From Butyrivibrio hungatei DSM 14810 (GTDB taxonomy: Bacteria; Bacillota; Clostridia; Lachnospirales; Lachnospiraceae), in assembly GCF_900143205.1 (NCBI RefSeq), contig NZ_FRDH01000007.1:16683-80682 (forward strand): 64,000 nucleotides of DNA, read 5' to 3'. A model generated the notes under the pieces. It had not been told where the DNA came from and did not search any database. It saw only the letters and a list, made by a program, of their open reading frames with translations. Made by a program: the position numbers and the translations under genes. Below are positions 18,974 to 27,157 of the stretch, piece after piece (within the stretch, counting starts at the first letter, position 1; the number at the start of each line of letters is the position of its first letter).

Positions 18974-19040
18974 CAGCCCCGAAGCCTTTCTTTTCCAACT
19001 GTATCGCCTGCGCCCCCAGAATCCTCCCGGTCATTTTTCA

Positions 19041-19452
19041 TTACCTGCACTTCTCCAAAAAACTTGTTTGCAGGTAACAACTACCGCCACTCCACCACTC
19101 CCAGGTCCCATTTCATTACCTGCAACCTCTCATAATACTTGTTTGCAGGTAACAACTACCGCTACTTCACCACTCCCCGGCTCTCTTTCTTTACCTGCAC
19201 TCCCTTATAATACTTGCTTGCAGGTAACAACTACCGCCACTCCACCACTCCCCGGTCCTCTTTCTTTACCTGCAATCTCTCATAATACTTGTTTGCAGGT
19301 AACATATACCACTACTCATCCTCTCCCCGGTCTCATTTCATTACCTGCAATCTCTCATAATACTTGCTTGCAGGTAACAACTACCGCTACTCCACCACTC
19401 CCCGGCTCTCTTTCTTTACCTGCACTCCCTTATAATACTTGTTTGCAGGTAA
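19041..19452. repeat. 75-bp tandem repeat, six units, with 28-bp-offset inverted word
   Basis: TTACCTGCA starts at 19041, 19116, 19191, 19266, 19341 and 19416, a strict 75-bp period. In every unit the reverse complement TGCAGGTAA starts exactly 28 bp later. The linker between pairs (CAACTACCGCTACTCCACC and onward) is also conserved. Units vary at scattered sites, and the hairpin loops come in two or three versions. The array spans the repeat island between larB and the YczE-like gene and stops 43 bp before the 130-bp palindromic element. A degenerate single unit is at 53501-53537. Confidence 0.9.
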
Positions 19453-19494
19453 CCCATGCCCTAAAATCCCCTCTCTGCCCCTCGGCAGAGTGCC

Positions 19495-19624
19495 TCCTTG
19501 TTCTGCTTAACTACTGCATATCAGCCGGGAGGGGCTTGTCAGCCCCGAAGCCGCGAAGCGGTGCGCCTAGCGCAGGGTTGACTAGCACCGGAGGGCTGAT
19601 AAAGTAGTTGACGCAGAACAAGGA
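19495..19624. repeat. 130-bp structured palindromic element, copy 2
   Basis: Same length and plan as 104-233. End arms TCCTTGTTCTG and CAGAACAAGGA pair perfectly; relative to copy 1, one C-G pair has become T-A on both arms, a compensatory change. Nested pairs AACTAC/GTAGTT and ATCAGCC/GGCTGAT follow, plus CTTGTCAGCCC with GGGTTGACTAG (one mismatch and one G-T pair). Apical hairpins are CCGC-GAA-GCGG and GCGC-CTA-GCGC. Conserved blocks are CTTGTCA, AGCCGC, AGCGGTGCGC, GCGCAGGGTT and GATAAAGTAGTTG. On the minus strand it lies 3' of the YczE-like gene and its terminator. Confidence 0.75.
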
Positions 19625-19663
19625 CAACCGCGAAACCAACACACTTCTGCCCTCACCCTTAAC

Positions 19664-19697
19664 AAAAAAGCCCCCTGCGCGCTAGCACAAGGGGCTT
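19664..19697 (-). terminator. Terminator after YczE-like gene
   Basis: On the minus strand AAGCCCC and GGGGCTT form the stem, with a GC-rich loop, followed by TTTTTTG. It is a classic intrinsic terminator 22 bp after the stop codon. Confidence 0.85.
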
Positions 19698-19718
19698 CAA
19701 TCAGCTCAACAGCTATCT

Positions 19719-20381
19719 TTAATTCAAATGGAACACATGCTTTCCAAGGAACTTACCTACTACTGAAATGATAGGTCCTAGGAACAATGCCATAAGTATG
19801 ATTCCGATATTTGGTGTTCCGCCAAACATGACGCCAATAACAATTACAAGGAAATCATAACCAATTCTGATAATGTAATAAGGCACTTTAGTAAGTACAC
19901 GATCAGAAATGATCTGTGGCATGGCATCGTATGGAGATACTCCCATGTCTGCATTGATATAAAAGGAAACAGAAATGATAAACAAAAGCAATGCCAGGGC
20001 AAAGATCACTGCTCTTGAAGGAAATTCTGTAAAATAACGCTCTGGTATAGTCTTATCCCAAAGCCATCCAAAAAAGTCGGCGATATATCCAATAAATACC
20101 ATGTTTGCAATGGTTCCGAATCCGATACATTTCTTGCCAAAAAGAATAACAATAACAAATAATACTGCATTTAATGCAAGTTGCCATGTTCCAAACAAGA
20201 TTCCAAGTTTTCTTGAAATAGTAAGATTCATAAAAGTACAAGGATCTGTTCCAAGGTCAACCTTAATAAGGAATGAAAGAAAGAATCCCATAAGAAAAAC
20301 GCCTATAAGCATAACAACAAGACGTTTCATAAAGTCAGGAGTCTCAAAATACTCACGCAAAAAATTTTTAACTTTGTTCAT
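19719..20381 (-). CDS. YczE/YitT-like integral membrane protein
   Basis: A 220-residue protein with five or six hydrophobic helices. The KVDLGTDPCTFMN and ADMGVSPYDAMP motifs are the internal repeat typical of YczE/YyaS membrane proteins, whose role is not established. The frame extends ten codons further upstream, but ATG 20381 has an AGAGG site and gives the usual MNKVKNF-like start. It follows the 65-residue gene by about 30 bp and ends at a strong terminator. Confidence 0.85.
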   Translation of the reverse strand: MNKVKNFLREYFETPDFMKRLVVMLIGVFLMGFFLSFLIKVDLGTDPCTFMNLTISRKLGILFGTWQLALNAVLFVIVILFGKKCIGFGTIANMVFIGYIADFFGWLWDKTIPERYFTEFPSRAVIFALALLLFIISVSFYINADMGVSPYDAMPQIISDRVLTKVPYYIIRIGYDFLVIVIGVMFGGTPNIGIILMALFLGPIISVVGKFLGKHVFHLN

Positions 20382-20411
20382 ATAACCTCTACTTAAATAA
20401 TTTATGATCAA

Positions 20412-20609
20412 TTACTCTGCTATATGCAGTGCCCAGTAATTGTTTTTGTAATTGATGATGACTGGAGCATTTACAAAAGCTTCATCGCCGATATAACATC
20501 TGTCAGCTTCTTTATCGAAGGTGTATCTCCTGCCTTCACTATCATGCTCATTGATATATTCAAGTGCCTGATCAAGTGTCTCATCACCTTTACACAAATG
20601 AATGTTCAT
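20412..20609 (-). CDS. Small hypothetical protein (65 aa)
   Basis: A 65-residue acidic protein, not recognised. The C-terminus (VIINYKNNYWALHIAE) suggests a beta-rich fold; there is no signal or membrane helix. The ATG has an AAAGGA site, and an extended -10 promoter lies upstream at 20644. It heads a two-gene unit with the YczE-like membrane protein. A real gene is likely from spacing and ribosome site; the function is unknown. Confidence 0.65.
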   Translation of the reverse strand: MNIHLCKGDETLDQALEYINEHDSEGRRYTFDKEADRCYIGDEAFVNAPVIINYKNNYWALHIAE

Positions 20610-20643
20610 AACATTTCCTTTCTTGTCTTCTTGCCAATGAGTT

Positions 20644-20652
20644 AGTATACCA
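20644..20652 (-). promoter_or_regulatory. Possible extended -10 promoter
   Basis: On the minus strand TGG-TATACT forms an extended -10 element about 35 bp upstream of the 65-residue gene. No good -35 box is seen at 17 bp. It lies beyond the terminator of the preceding unit, where a promoter is needed. Confidence 0.4.
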
Positions 20653-20702
20653 TAAATATTCCAAAAAAATAGTCCATATTTTTATCAAAAAATAGCAAAG
20701 AA

Positions 20703-20733
20703 AAGCTGTTAAAGAATTAATCCTTAACAGCTT
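20703..20733 (-). terminator. Terminator after 82-residue gene
   Basis: AAGCTGTTAA and TTAACAGCTT pair over 10 bp with an 11-base loop, followed on the minus strand by TTC/TTTG. It ends transcription from the 82-residue gene at 20763. Confidence 0.75.
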
Positions 20734-20762
20734 ATTATCCATATTCAGTTGTAGTTTTTATC

Positions 20763-21011
20763 TCACACTCTTACCTTAACAAAGGCAACAGCTTTCTTTT
20801 CTTCTGTTTGCTCTTTTCTGCGTACCAGATCAGTTGTATGAACTGTGTACTCTGACTGATACTCGTCATCACGCAGGCCATCAGCTCCGAGCAAATCAAG
20901 AGCTTTAAATTTGCCGTATGATAAGTTCTGCTCCTTTGCCTTGATAGCATCAGTCATGATCTCTATGCAGCTCTGACTCATGCCTGTTTTAGTCTTTGCG
21001 GAACGTCTCAT
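20763..21011 (-). CDS. Small hypothetical protein (82 aa)
   Basis: An 82-residue charged protein with no membrane segment; not recognised. The ATG has a GGAGGA ribosome site. It is a monocistronic unit with its own -10 box and a folded leader (21047-21128) and its own terminator. The dedicated, structured leader suggests regulation at the RNA level. Confidence 0.7.
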   Translation of the reverse strand: MRRSAKTKTGMSQSCIEIMTDAIKAKEQNLSYGKFKALDLLGADGLRDDEYQSEYTVHTTDLVRRKEQTEEKKAVAFVKVRV

Positions 21012-21046
21012 TATTTAATTCCTCCATCTCATAAGAAATATTTTTT

Positions 21047-21139
21047 CATTAAATGAACTGACGAACCAGGAACAATTTTTAACGGCCCCTCAACCTATTG
21101 TGTCCTGAAACCAAAAATTCATTTAATGGGTACATTATA
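21047..21139 (-). promoter_or_regulatory. Promoter and structured 5' leader of 82-residue gene
   Basis: A TATAAT -10 box lies on the minus strand at 21139-21134 (no good -35). Transcription would begin near 21128, exactly at an 11-bp outer stem, CATTAAATGAA with TTCATTTAATG (21128-21118 and 21057-21047). Inside is a second stem, CAGGACACAAT with ATTGTTCCTG, with one bulge and a G-rich loop (GGTTGAGGGGCC). The ribosome site follows about 25 bases after the outer stem. It could be a cis-regulatory RNA; it matches no riboswitch I know. Confidence 0.5.
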
Positions 21140-21229
21140 TACCTAACCCCTATGAAATGGTAGATACTTTATCGAGTTAAATTATTAAATTTTTATTAAT
21201 TGGTTTATTGAAAATTAATTTCTAATTGT

Positions 21230-21967
21230 TTATTTTTGTACTCTAATTCGCTCATCTCCAGCAAGGTAGTTTAAAAGCGCCTGTCTTGCGTGTTCTTTGT
21301 CGGTTGCCTCAACGCTAACGGTAAATTGATAGGTATGTTTCTTGTGACCGCCAGCCTGTTCAAGCCTCTCAGCTTCTGCAATAGACTTATCTCTGGTATC
21401 TTCACTAGTCATCTCCATTATGTCTTCAATAGCAAATTTAGTGAACATCTCTTTGTGCCTCTCATCCTTAAGATATTCACCTATCAGCGCAAGCGTGTTT
21501 CCAAGATTCAGATACTCTCTGTGCAGGAAGGTCTCGAAATCAAGCATTTCATCATTTTCTCCAATTTCATCATCCTTCCATTCCAATTCCTTGTTCATCA
21601 TTTCCTGTCTCTTTTCAGGATTCTTTTGCTGCCAGTCCATAATGTACCATTTCCAGATCTGCAAGCGCTTCCTGTTGGTCTCTTCATCGCTAAGCTCAGA
21701 CATCTTCTGAATAGCATGTCTGACGCCCCTAGAAACCAGCGCATCTGTAGTATTTTGTACTTCGTAATTACGACTTTCAACTACAATCTTCTTGGCGGTA
21801 TTTTCGATAGTAAGTCCCAATGTATCATGAGACAGACTCCTCAAGAACAGAGAGTAATCTCCATGGCGCGCAATAACAACAGGCCTTTCAGAAAGAATAG
21901 AATCTCTAAACTCTTTGAAAGACTTAAGCACGTCATCATTCTGAATGTAGCGAAATGTCCTGCTCAT
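21230..21967 (-). CDS. Hypothetical protein (245 aa), coupled to c-di-GMP type gene
   Basis: A soluble 245-residue protein rich in charged residues; not recognised. The N-terminal 100 residues may form a mixed alpha/beta domain, and the rest is mainly helical, ending in a short beta-like tail (HTYQFTVSVEATD). No catalytic motif stands out. Its ATG shares one base with the stop of the degenerate GGDEF-EAL gene (TAATG), so it is probably translated with it and may act in the same signalling step. Confidence 0.7.
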   Translation of the reverse strand: MSRTFRYIQNDDVLKSFKEFRDSILSERPVVIARHGDYSLFLRSLSHDTLGLTIENTAKKIVVESRNYEVQNTTDALVSRGVRHAIQKMSELSDEETNRKRLQIWKWYIMDWQQKNPEKRQEMMNKELEWKDDEIGENDEMLDFETFLHREYLNLGNTLALIGEYLKDERHKEMFTKFAIEDIMEMTSEDTRDKSIAEAERLEQAGGHKKHTYQFTVSVEATDKEHARQALLNYLAGDERIRVQK

Positions 21968-23610
21968 TACTTAAGATACTTCTCCATAAATTCTTGTATT
22001 CTACAAGGCCTGCCAAAATAATATCCCATCACATCTGATATTGGATATGCACTGGCCATCTTCTCCGTCTCTTCATCCTCAATTCCAGAAAAGCAGGTTC
22101 TGATGTTAAGCCTGTGAGTGAAACCTGTAATAGTCTCTACCATGTACTTGGTGGTAGGATTATCCTCCATTCCTCCTGTAAGGGAAGGTGCAATATTTAT
22201 CAGGTCAATAGGCAAATGCCTTACAAGATCAAGAGTTCCAAAATCCGAGACATCCAGACCAATCTTGAGTCCACAGGACTTCAAAAATTCTACCTGGCTC
22301 TTTAAATGTTCCATTCCAAGCTGCCTGCTGCTCTGAGTCAGCTGCAGATATAAGCCGGTTGCCGGATATCCTATTTTTCTTAAAATGTCGATCAGAGTAG
22401 TTCTAAATTCTGACCTTTCAAGCTGCATGAAGGCCAGGTTTACACTTAGGAAAAAATCTCTTTTACCTCGTCTGATCTCGAGTGCATCCTTAAGTGCGTT
22501 TTCCAAGATCCAATTTCCAAGTAAAAAGAACACCGGATCCTGCTCAAGCCATGGCACAAATTCTGAAGGTGCCACTTCTCCGAAGGGCTCTCTTTCCCAT
22601 CTGACAAATACTTCCATACCAACCAGATTCTTACCTACAGCTGAAAAAATGGGCTGATATTCAAGAAAGAACCCTTCAAAGCCGTTGATCACACTATTTC
22701 TGATAGCATCAACAAGCTCTATATTGCCCCTGTTGGTATCAAGCTGGTCATTATTGTAAATGATAAGATTGCCATGTTTTTGCGTCTTGGAATAGTCAAG
22801 GGCATATTTAGCGCTGGTGTATATGGCATGTTCATCAACGGTAGTATCTGTGGCGCATATCATTCCGCCGCCGATCTCAGCTCCAACCTTCTTGCCATTT
22901 ATCATCAGAGAATCTCTGGTAAAAGACCTCATTCTGCCATAGAGTTTTTTCAGCTCCTCGATGTCCATCTGCCTTGTGATATAAGCAATTATGGTACCTT
23001 CGCCTCTGTAAGCCTTACCTCGTCCATTTCCTTCCTGCGTAAGCTTGGTGGCCATGGCTCTGAGGATACTGTTACCTATCATGTAACCATATCGTCTGTT
23101 AACATCACTAAAGTCTATAAAATTGATGAGAAGAACAAAATAAGGCGTTCCTGCTGCCTTATACTGTCTCATCTCATTTAGCATTTCATATTGATTAGGT
23201 AAAAGAGTAATTGGATCATTATTGTCCACGATACCCTTATTGATTATCGAGCATGCATAAAAAACCGGCTTACCCGCATAATCCTTGATAACAACGCCTC
23301 TGCAGGAACAGATCACATACTCGCCATTTTTGTTCTTGGCTCTGTACTCGATATTTGGATCTGTCTTAACCCCTGAATAGAATTCTTTTATATACTCAGC
23401 ATACTTGTCTCTGTCATCAGGATGAATCCTGTTTTCCCACACAGAAGCTGCATTGTATATGTACTCTCCAGTAAGTCCAAAGTAGTCCACTGCATTCTGT
23501 GACCACCTGGAGATATTCTTTTCCATATCAAAAACGTAGACATATCTACTTCTTGAAGTTACAGCAAAGGTATCAAAGATTCTGTTGATGGTTTCATAGG
23601 TTCCGCCCAT
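21967..23610 (-). CDS. PAS - degenerate GGDEF - degenerate EAL protein
   Basis: A 547-residue soluble protein. A PAS-like domain covers about residues 20-130 (IHPDDRDKYAEY). The GGDEF-like region has GEGTI in place of GGDEF. The EAL-like region begins near 320, with EVFVRW in place of EALLRW. It also loses the later acidic and Lys residues (LQLTQ, LINIA, CFSGIED). It should neither make nor break c-di-GMP and may instead bind a ligand or a partner. It overlaps the active GGDEF gene upstream by 17 bases, suggesting a working pair. Confidence 0.85.
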   Translation of the reverse strand: MGGTYETINRIFDTFAVTSRSRYVYVFDMEKNISRWSQNAVDYFGLTGEYIYNAASVWENRIHPDDRDKYAEYIKEFYSGVKTDPNIEYRAKNKNGEYVICSCRGVVIKDYAGKPVFYACSIINKGIVDNNDPITLLPNQYEMLNEMRQYKAAGTPYFVLLINFIDFSDVNRRYGYMIGNSILRAMATKLTQEGNGRGKAYRGEGTIIAYITRQMDIEELKKLYGRMRSFTRDSLMINGKKVGAEIGGGMICATDTTVDEHAIYTSAKYALDYSKTQKHGNLIIYNNDQLDTNRGNIELVDAIRNSVINGFEGFFLEYQPIFSAVGKNLVGMEVFVRWEREPFGEVAPSEFVPWLEQDPVFFLLGNWILENALKDALEIRRGKRDFFLSVNLAFMQLERSEFRTTLIDILRKIGYPATGLYLQLTQSSRQLGMEHLKSQVEFLKSCGLKIGLDVSDFGTLDLVRHLPIDLINIAPSLTGGMEDNPTTKYMVETITGFTHRLNIRTCFSGIEDEETEKMASAYPISDVMGYYFGRPCRIQEFMEKYLK

Positions 23611-24961
23611 TAGCTGCCCCGTTTCTTGATGCTTTTATTAGTCGTTTGTTGTTGTACATAGCATCATCAGCTTTTTTCACTACATCCTCAAACTTTGTTC
23701 CATCCTCTGGACAGCGTGCATAGCCCGCACTTATGGAACCACGAAGTGTAATATCCCCTATTACTACATTTCTTGCCACATTCTGTCTCATACGAGAAAT
23801 AACATTCTCATAAAATCTCTTGTCATGGGTTCCATGAATAACTACTACAAATTCATCGCCGCCAATTCTAAATGCTCTGTCCTTTTCTCTAATGCTGTTC
23901 TGAAGTCTCTTGGCTACAATATTAAGTAGTGCATCGCCAGTCTCATGTCCGTAGGTATCATTAACTTTTTTGAAATCATTCAGATCTATAAAGATCAGGC
24001 CATATGGAAGCTTCTTTTTGGATAATTCCTCCATGTGCTCCTGATAACTTCTAGGGTTATAAAGATTAGTAAGAGCATCTCTATAAGACATAACCTCAAG
24101 TTCCTTGGTATTAGCCTTAAGTGAAGAGAATGCTGCCATATTAAGAGCAAACAAAATGCTGATGATCAAAATGATTCCAAAGGCAGACAATATCTCATAA
24201 GCCTCCATCCAGTTGCTCAAAGGAGACAGCTCAAGAGTCCAATATCCGCCGCCTACTGTGCTGATCATAGCTTCAACAGGTGTCGCAAGAGCTTTTTCTG
24301 AATACTCCATGATGATCCTGCTGTCACCTGTGATGACATCGTTGCCGATCAGCTTGTACTCATAGCCTTCATCAGCTATTCCGCTAATATTCACATCAGA
24401 AAGAAAGGACGAAAGACTAATGGTAACTGAGGCAAATCCCCAAAAGTCCCCATTATTTCTGCCATCCCCAAGATAAATAGGCCTCCTGATGATGATGCCA
24501 TAGCTGCCATCAGGAAGTTTTACAGGCGCCAGTATTATTCCAACACCTGTCTGTTTGCTATTGTCTAAATACACCCCTTCAAAATTATCATCGAAAAGAT
24601 TCTTTCTCTCCGTATAAGCACTCTGAAGTGGGTATACATAAGTTACGATTCCACCAGGAGCAATGGAAATATCTACAACATCAAGATAATCGTCAAATAA
24701 AGCTTCTCCAACCTTGTAGAATCTCTCTTGCGTCAGGGCTCCGTTAGCATTTTTAACTTCAATCTCAAGGAGTCTTGTTATGTAATCTCTATTCTTGATC
24801 TCAGCTTCTATACGATTAGCAATATTTCCTGCCATAAAAGCAGCTCTTTCTCTTCTGGTTGAAGCAACTGAGCTAAGATAGATAATGCCTATAACAGTTG
24901 TGGCAATAAGAGCTAATACAAAGGTCACAAGACCAATTGTTATACTACGCTTTTTTGACAT
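23594..24961 (-). CDS. Membrane diguanylate cyclase (CHASE-like sensor + GGDEF)
   Basis: A 455-residue membrane protein with helices near 10-30 and 255-280 enclosing an outside sensor domain that looks CHASE-like (ERKNLFDDNFEGVYL, IIRRPIYLG). The cytoplasmic GGDEF domain has an intact FRIGGDEFVVV active site and so should make c-di-GMP. Two ATGs lie in a row; the second, at 24961, has the better distance from GGAGGA. The ORF could extend nine codons further, without a ribosome site. It is likely cotranscribed with the degenerate GGDEF-EAL gene. Confidence 0.9.
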   Translation of the reverse strand: MSKKRSITIGLVTFVLALIATTVIGIIYLSSVASTRRERAAFMAGNIANRIEAEIKNRDYITRLLEIEVKNANGALTQERFYKVGEALFDDYLDVVDISIAPGGIVTYVYPLQSAYTERKNLFDDNFEGVYLDNSKQTGVGIILAPVKLPDGSYGIIIRRPIYLGDGRNNGDFWGFASVTISLSSFLSDVNISGIADEGYEYKLIGNDVITGDSRIIMEYSEKALATPVEAMISTVGGGYWTLELSPLSNWMEAYEILSAFGIILIISILFALNMAAFSSLKANTKELEVMSYRDALTNLYNPRSYQEHMEELSKKKLPYGLIFIDLNDFKKVNDTYGHETGDALLNIVAKRLQNSIREKDRAFRIGGDEFVVVIHGTHDKRFYENVISRMRQNVARNVVIGDITLRGSISAGYARCPEDGTKFEDVVKKADDAMYNNKRLIKASRNGAANGRNL

Positions 24962-25025
24962 CATTTCCTCCATGATAAAACGATTCAACGTAATTAATTA
25001 TACCATAATTGCAGGTAATTAAAAC

Positions 25026-25445
25026 TCAGCCCTTATTTACTATTTCTCTTTCAACTACAAATTCAGAATCCTTGATAGCTTCAAGCACTGTTGTGGCATA
25101 GTCGGAACTACTTAAAAGTGCAGTAGTTGCATAGCTTTTATCCTTAAGCGCCTGATCCTCAAGGTTCTTAAAAAGAGTCTCAGTTGTGGTACCACTCAGA
25201 CCTTCAGAAGTATTCCATGAAATCTTTGCTTTGTTATCCTTGCCAAAAAGATCTGCATGAACTCCGCCGTTTTGCGCATTCTCTCTTATCTTTTCAATGG
25301 ATTTTTTGGCCTCTGATCCTGTAAGGACAGAGATATAGTGCTTGATATCCAGCTTGATCCACATAACGATAGCCAATACCAGCATAATAAGAGACATTGC
25401 AGCCATTAAAATTGACATGAGATTGTAAAACTCAACATTACTCAT
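25026..25445 (-). CDS. Small single-helix membrane protein of kinase cluster
   Basis: A 139-residue protein with one hydrophobic helix at about 9-31 and a soluble tail rich in Lys, Ser and Thr (TSEGLSGTTTETLF, SYATTALLSSS). It is not recognised. It lies 17 bp after the Ser/Thr kinase, so its Ser/Thr-rich tail is a possible kinase substrate; this is inference only. Confidence 0.7.
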   Translation of the reverse strand: MSNVEFYNLMSILMAAMSLIMLVLAIVMWIKLDIKHYISVLTGSEAKKSIEKIRENAQNGGVHADLFGKDNKAKISWNTSEGLSGTTTETLFKNLEDQALKDKSYATTALLSSSDYATTVLEAIKDSEFVVEREIVNKG

Positions 25446-25462
25446 ACTTTTTCCTTATCTGA

Positions 25463-27148
25463 TCACTTTCCTACCTGATCCAGTGCCTGCTTAGCAGCCG
25501 TAAAGTTCCTCTGTGTCTTGCTTACAAGTTCCTTCGTACTATTAGTCAGGTCATATCTGGTCAGAATATCCTCATCAATATGTGCTAAAAGAGTATCCAT
25601 CTCTTTTGACATCTCATCATAAGTTACACCTGCTTCAATAAACTTAGCAGCATTATTATATATCTGAGCAGCAACCTCCCTATAGATCACAAGAGCTGTT
25701 GTGGGGTTATCCACTTCTGCAATATTTCCATCAGAAATAGCCACAAGATCATCCCAGTATTCTCTGTAACTTATAACCTTGTCTCCACTTTTGGACTCAG
25801 TACCGATCGATGAATAGTACTGACAGATCTTGCCAAGTCTAAAAGCTCTTTCCTGCTTGTCTTTTGAAAGTCCACCATTGTCATTTACGATCTGAAACCA
25901 CTTTGCAGCAAGCTGCTTGTTGCCAACATCGTCATAGCAATAGAAATATGCGATACCAAGTCTGTAGGCCACCTCAGAATAAGCCTGCTTGTTTGTTGAT
26001 AGCGCACCCTCTACTGTAGTCTTGCCTACAGGTGAAATAAGTATCTTTCTAAGCTCTTCATCCTCTTCCTTTGAAAGAATATCATCAGCCAAAAGAAGGT
26101 TATCGATCAGCTCAAAATAGCCATCCACATCCGTTGGTTTTTCTGCTATAGCCTTGGCATACAGGTTCGCTGCCTCGCTTTCATCAGTAGTACCCTTTGC
26201 CTCAGCAATATAGTGCTGATAATATGCGTTAGCAAGCTTTCTGCTCTTTATCTGGAAATTAACGCTAAGTGCTGCAGTGAAAAGAGAAAGCACAATAATT
26301 GCAACAAATATGAGAACACTTATCTTAGCTTCCTTTTTATATCCTTTTTCAAGTTCCCTGTAGTTCTGAAGATCATACATAACTTCAGCGCAGGAATTGT
26401 ACCTGTCATCAGGATTACTCTGAACGCACTTGCTGATGATGTACTCAAGTCCTGGTGAGAGCTGCTGATTCCAGTATCTGATCGGATAGAACTCATAAGG
26501 TGGTTCACTTGGGTTGTGTCCTGTTACCAGATGATACAGTGTTGCACCCAGGCAAAAGATATCTGTCCTTGCGTCAGTCTGTCCCATTCCGCCAAACTGC
26601 TCTGGAGCAGCATATCCACGAGTTCCAAGGTATGATGTATCTCCAGCCTTGGCCTCTTTATACTCTCTTGCGATACCAAAATCAATAAGCGTGATAGTAC
26701 CATTTGGTCTGAGCATAATATTTCCAGGCTTAAGATCTCTGTAAATGATAGGAGTCTTTCTGGTGTGAAGGTACTCTAAAACCTCGCAGAGCTGGATACC
26801 CCACTCGATAACATACTCCTGTGGTTGCGCACCCATGTGTTTGAGCGCTTTTTCAAGAGTATTACCCTCAATATAATCCATTACGATAAGAAATCCGCCA
26901 TCCTCATCAATAACATCCACAATACTGGGCAAAAAAGGATGTGATAGCTCTTTTAACAGATCTGTCTCAGTAATAAGACTCTGTCTGACAGTCTGGTAAT
27001 TAGCTACTGCATCCTTCCTAACTTCCTTTATAGCCCAGGGCTTATTAGCCCTTTCATTCATAGCCAGGTACACTGTACTCATGCCACCTTGCCCGATGAC
27101 ACTAAGCACTTTGTACTTGCCGCCTACTATACTTCCAATCTCTAACAT
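25463..27148 (-). CDS. Membrane Ser/Thr protein kinase (PknB-like)
   Basis: A 561-residue kinase. The N-terminal 270 residues hold the full Hanks motifs: GQGGMSTVY loop, AIKEV lysine, IYRDLKPGN catalytic loop, IDFG metal site and GTRGYAAPE activation segment. A membrane helix follows at about 277-298. The outside part looks like helical repeats (TPR-like) rather than PASTA domains. It lies 9 bp after the PP2C phosphatase and belongs to a cluster with a large Ig-repeat surface protein, suggesting control of envelope processes. Confidence 0.93.
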   Translation of the reverse strand: MLEIGSIVGGKYKVLSVIGQGGMSTVYLAMNERANKPWAIKEVRKDAVANYQTVRQSLITETDLLKELSHPFLPSIVDVIDEDGGFLIVMDYIEGNTLEKALKHMGAQPQEYVIEWGIQLCEVLEYLHTRKTPIIYRDLKPGNIMLRPNGTITLIDFGIAREYKEAKAGDTSYLGTRGYAAPEQFGGMGQTDARTDIFCLGATLYHLVTGHNPSEPPYEFYPIRYWNQQLSPGLEYIISKCVQSNPDDRYNSCAEVMYDLQNYRELEKGYKKEAKISVLIFVAIIVLSLFTAALSVNFQIKSRKLANAYYQHYIAEAKGTTDESEAANLYAKAIAEKPTDVDGYFELIDNLLLADDILSKEEDEELRKILISPVGKTTVEGALSTNKQAYSEVAYRLGIAYFYCYDDVGNKQLAAKWFQIVNDNGGLSKDKQERAFRLGKICQYYSSIGTESKSGDKVISYREYWDDLVAISDGNIAEVDNPTTALVIYREVAAQIYNNAAKFIEAGVTYDEMSKEMDTLLAHIDEDILTRYDLTNSTKELVSKTQRNFTAAKQALDQVGK

Positions 27149-27157
27149 AGCATTCCT

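Noticed and set aside
18756..19077. Short plus-strand frames across CATG array 1
   Set aside because: Periodic Met or His residues come from CATG words at 30 or 33 bp. No ribosome site, and the corresponding arrays 2 and 3 do not keep the frame because of 31-bp steps.
19068..19607. 179-codon open frame on the plus strand with a 25-residue repeat
   Set aside because: It arises because the 75-bp tandem repeat is a multiple of three. It has no ribosome site, runs into the palindromic element, and its sequence is explained by hairpin words.
25010..25018. TGCAGGTAA word near 25010 as part of a word array
   Set aside because: No TTACCTGCA lies 28 bp upstream or 47 bp downstream; a single 9-bp match is expected by chance.
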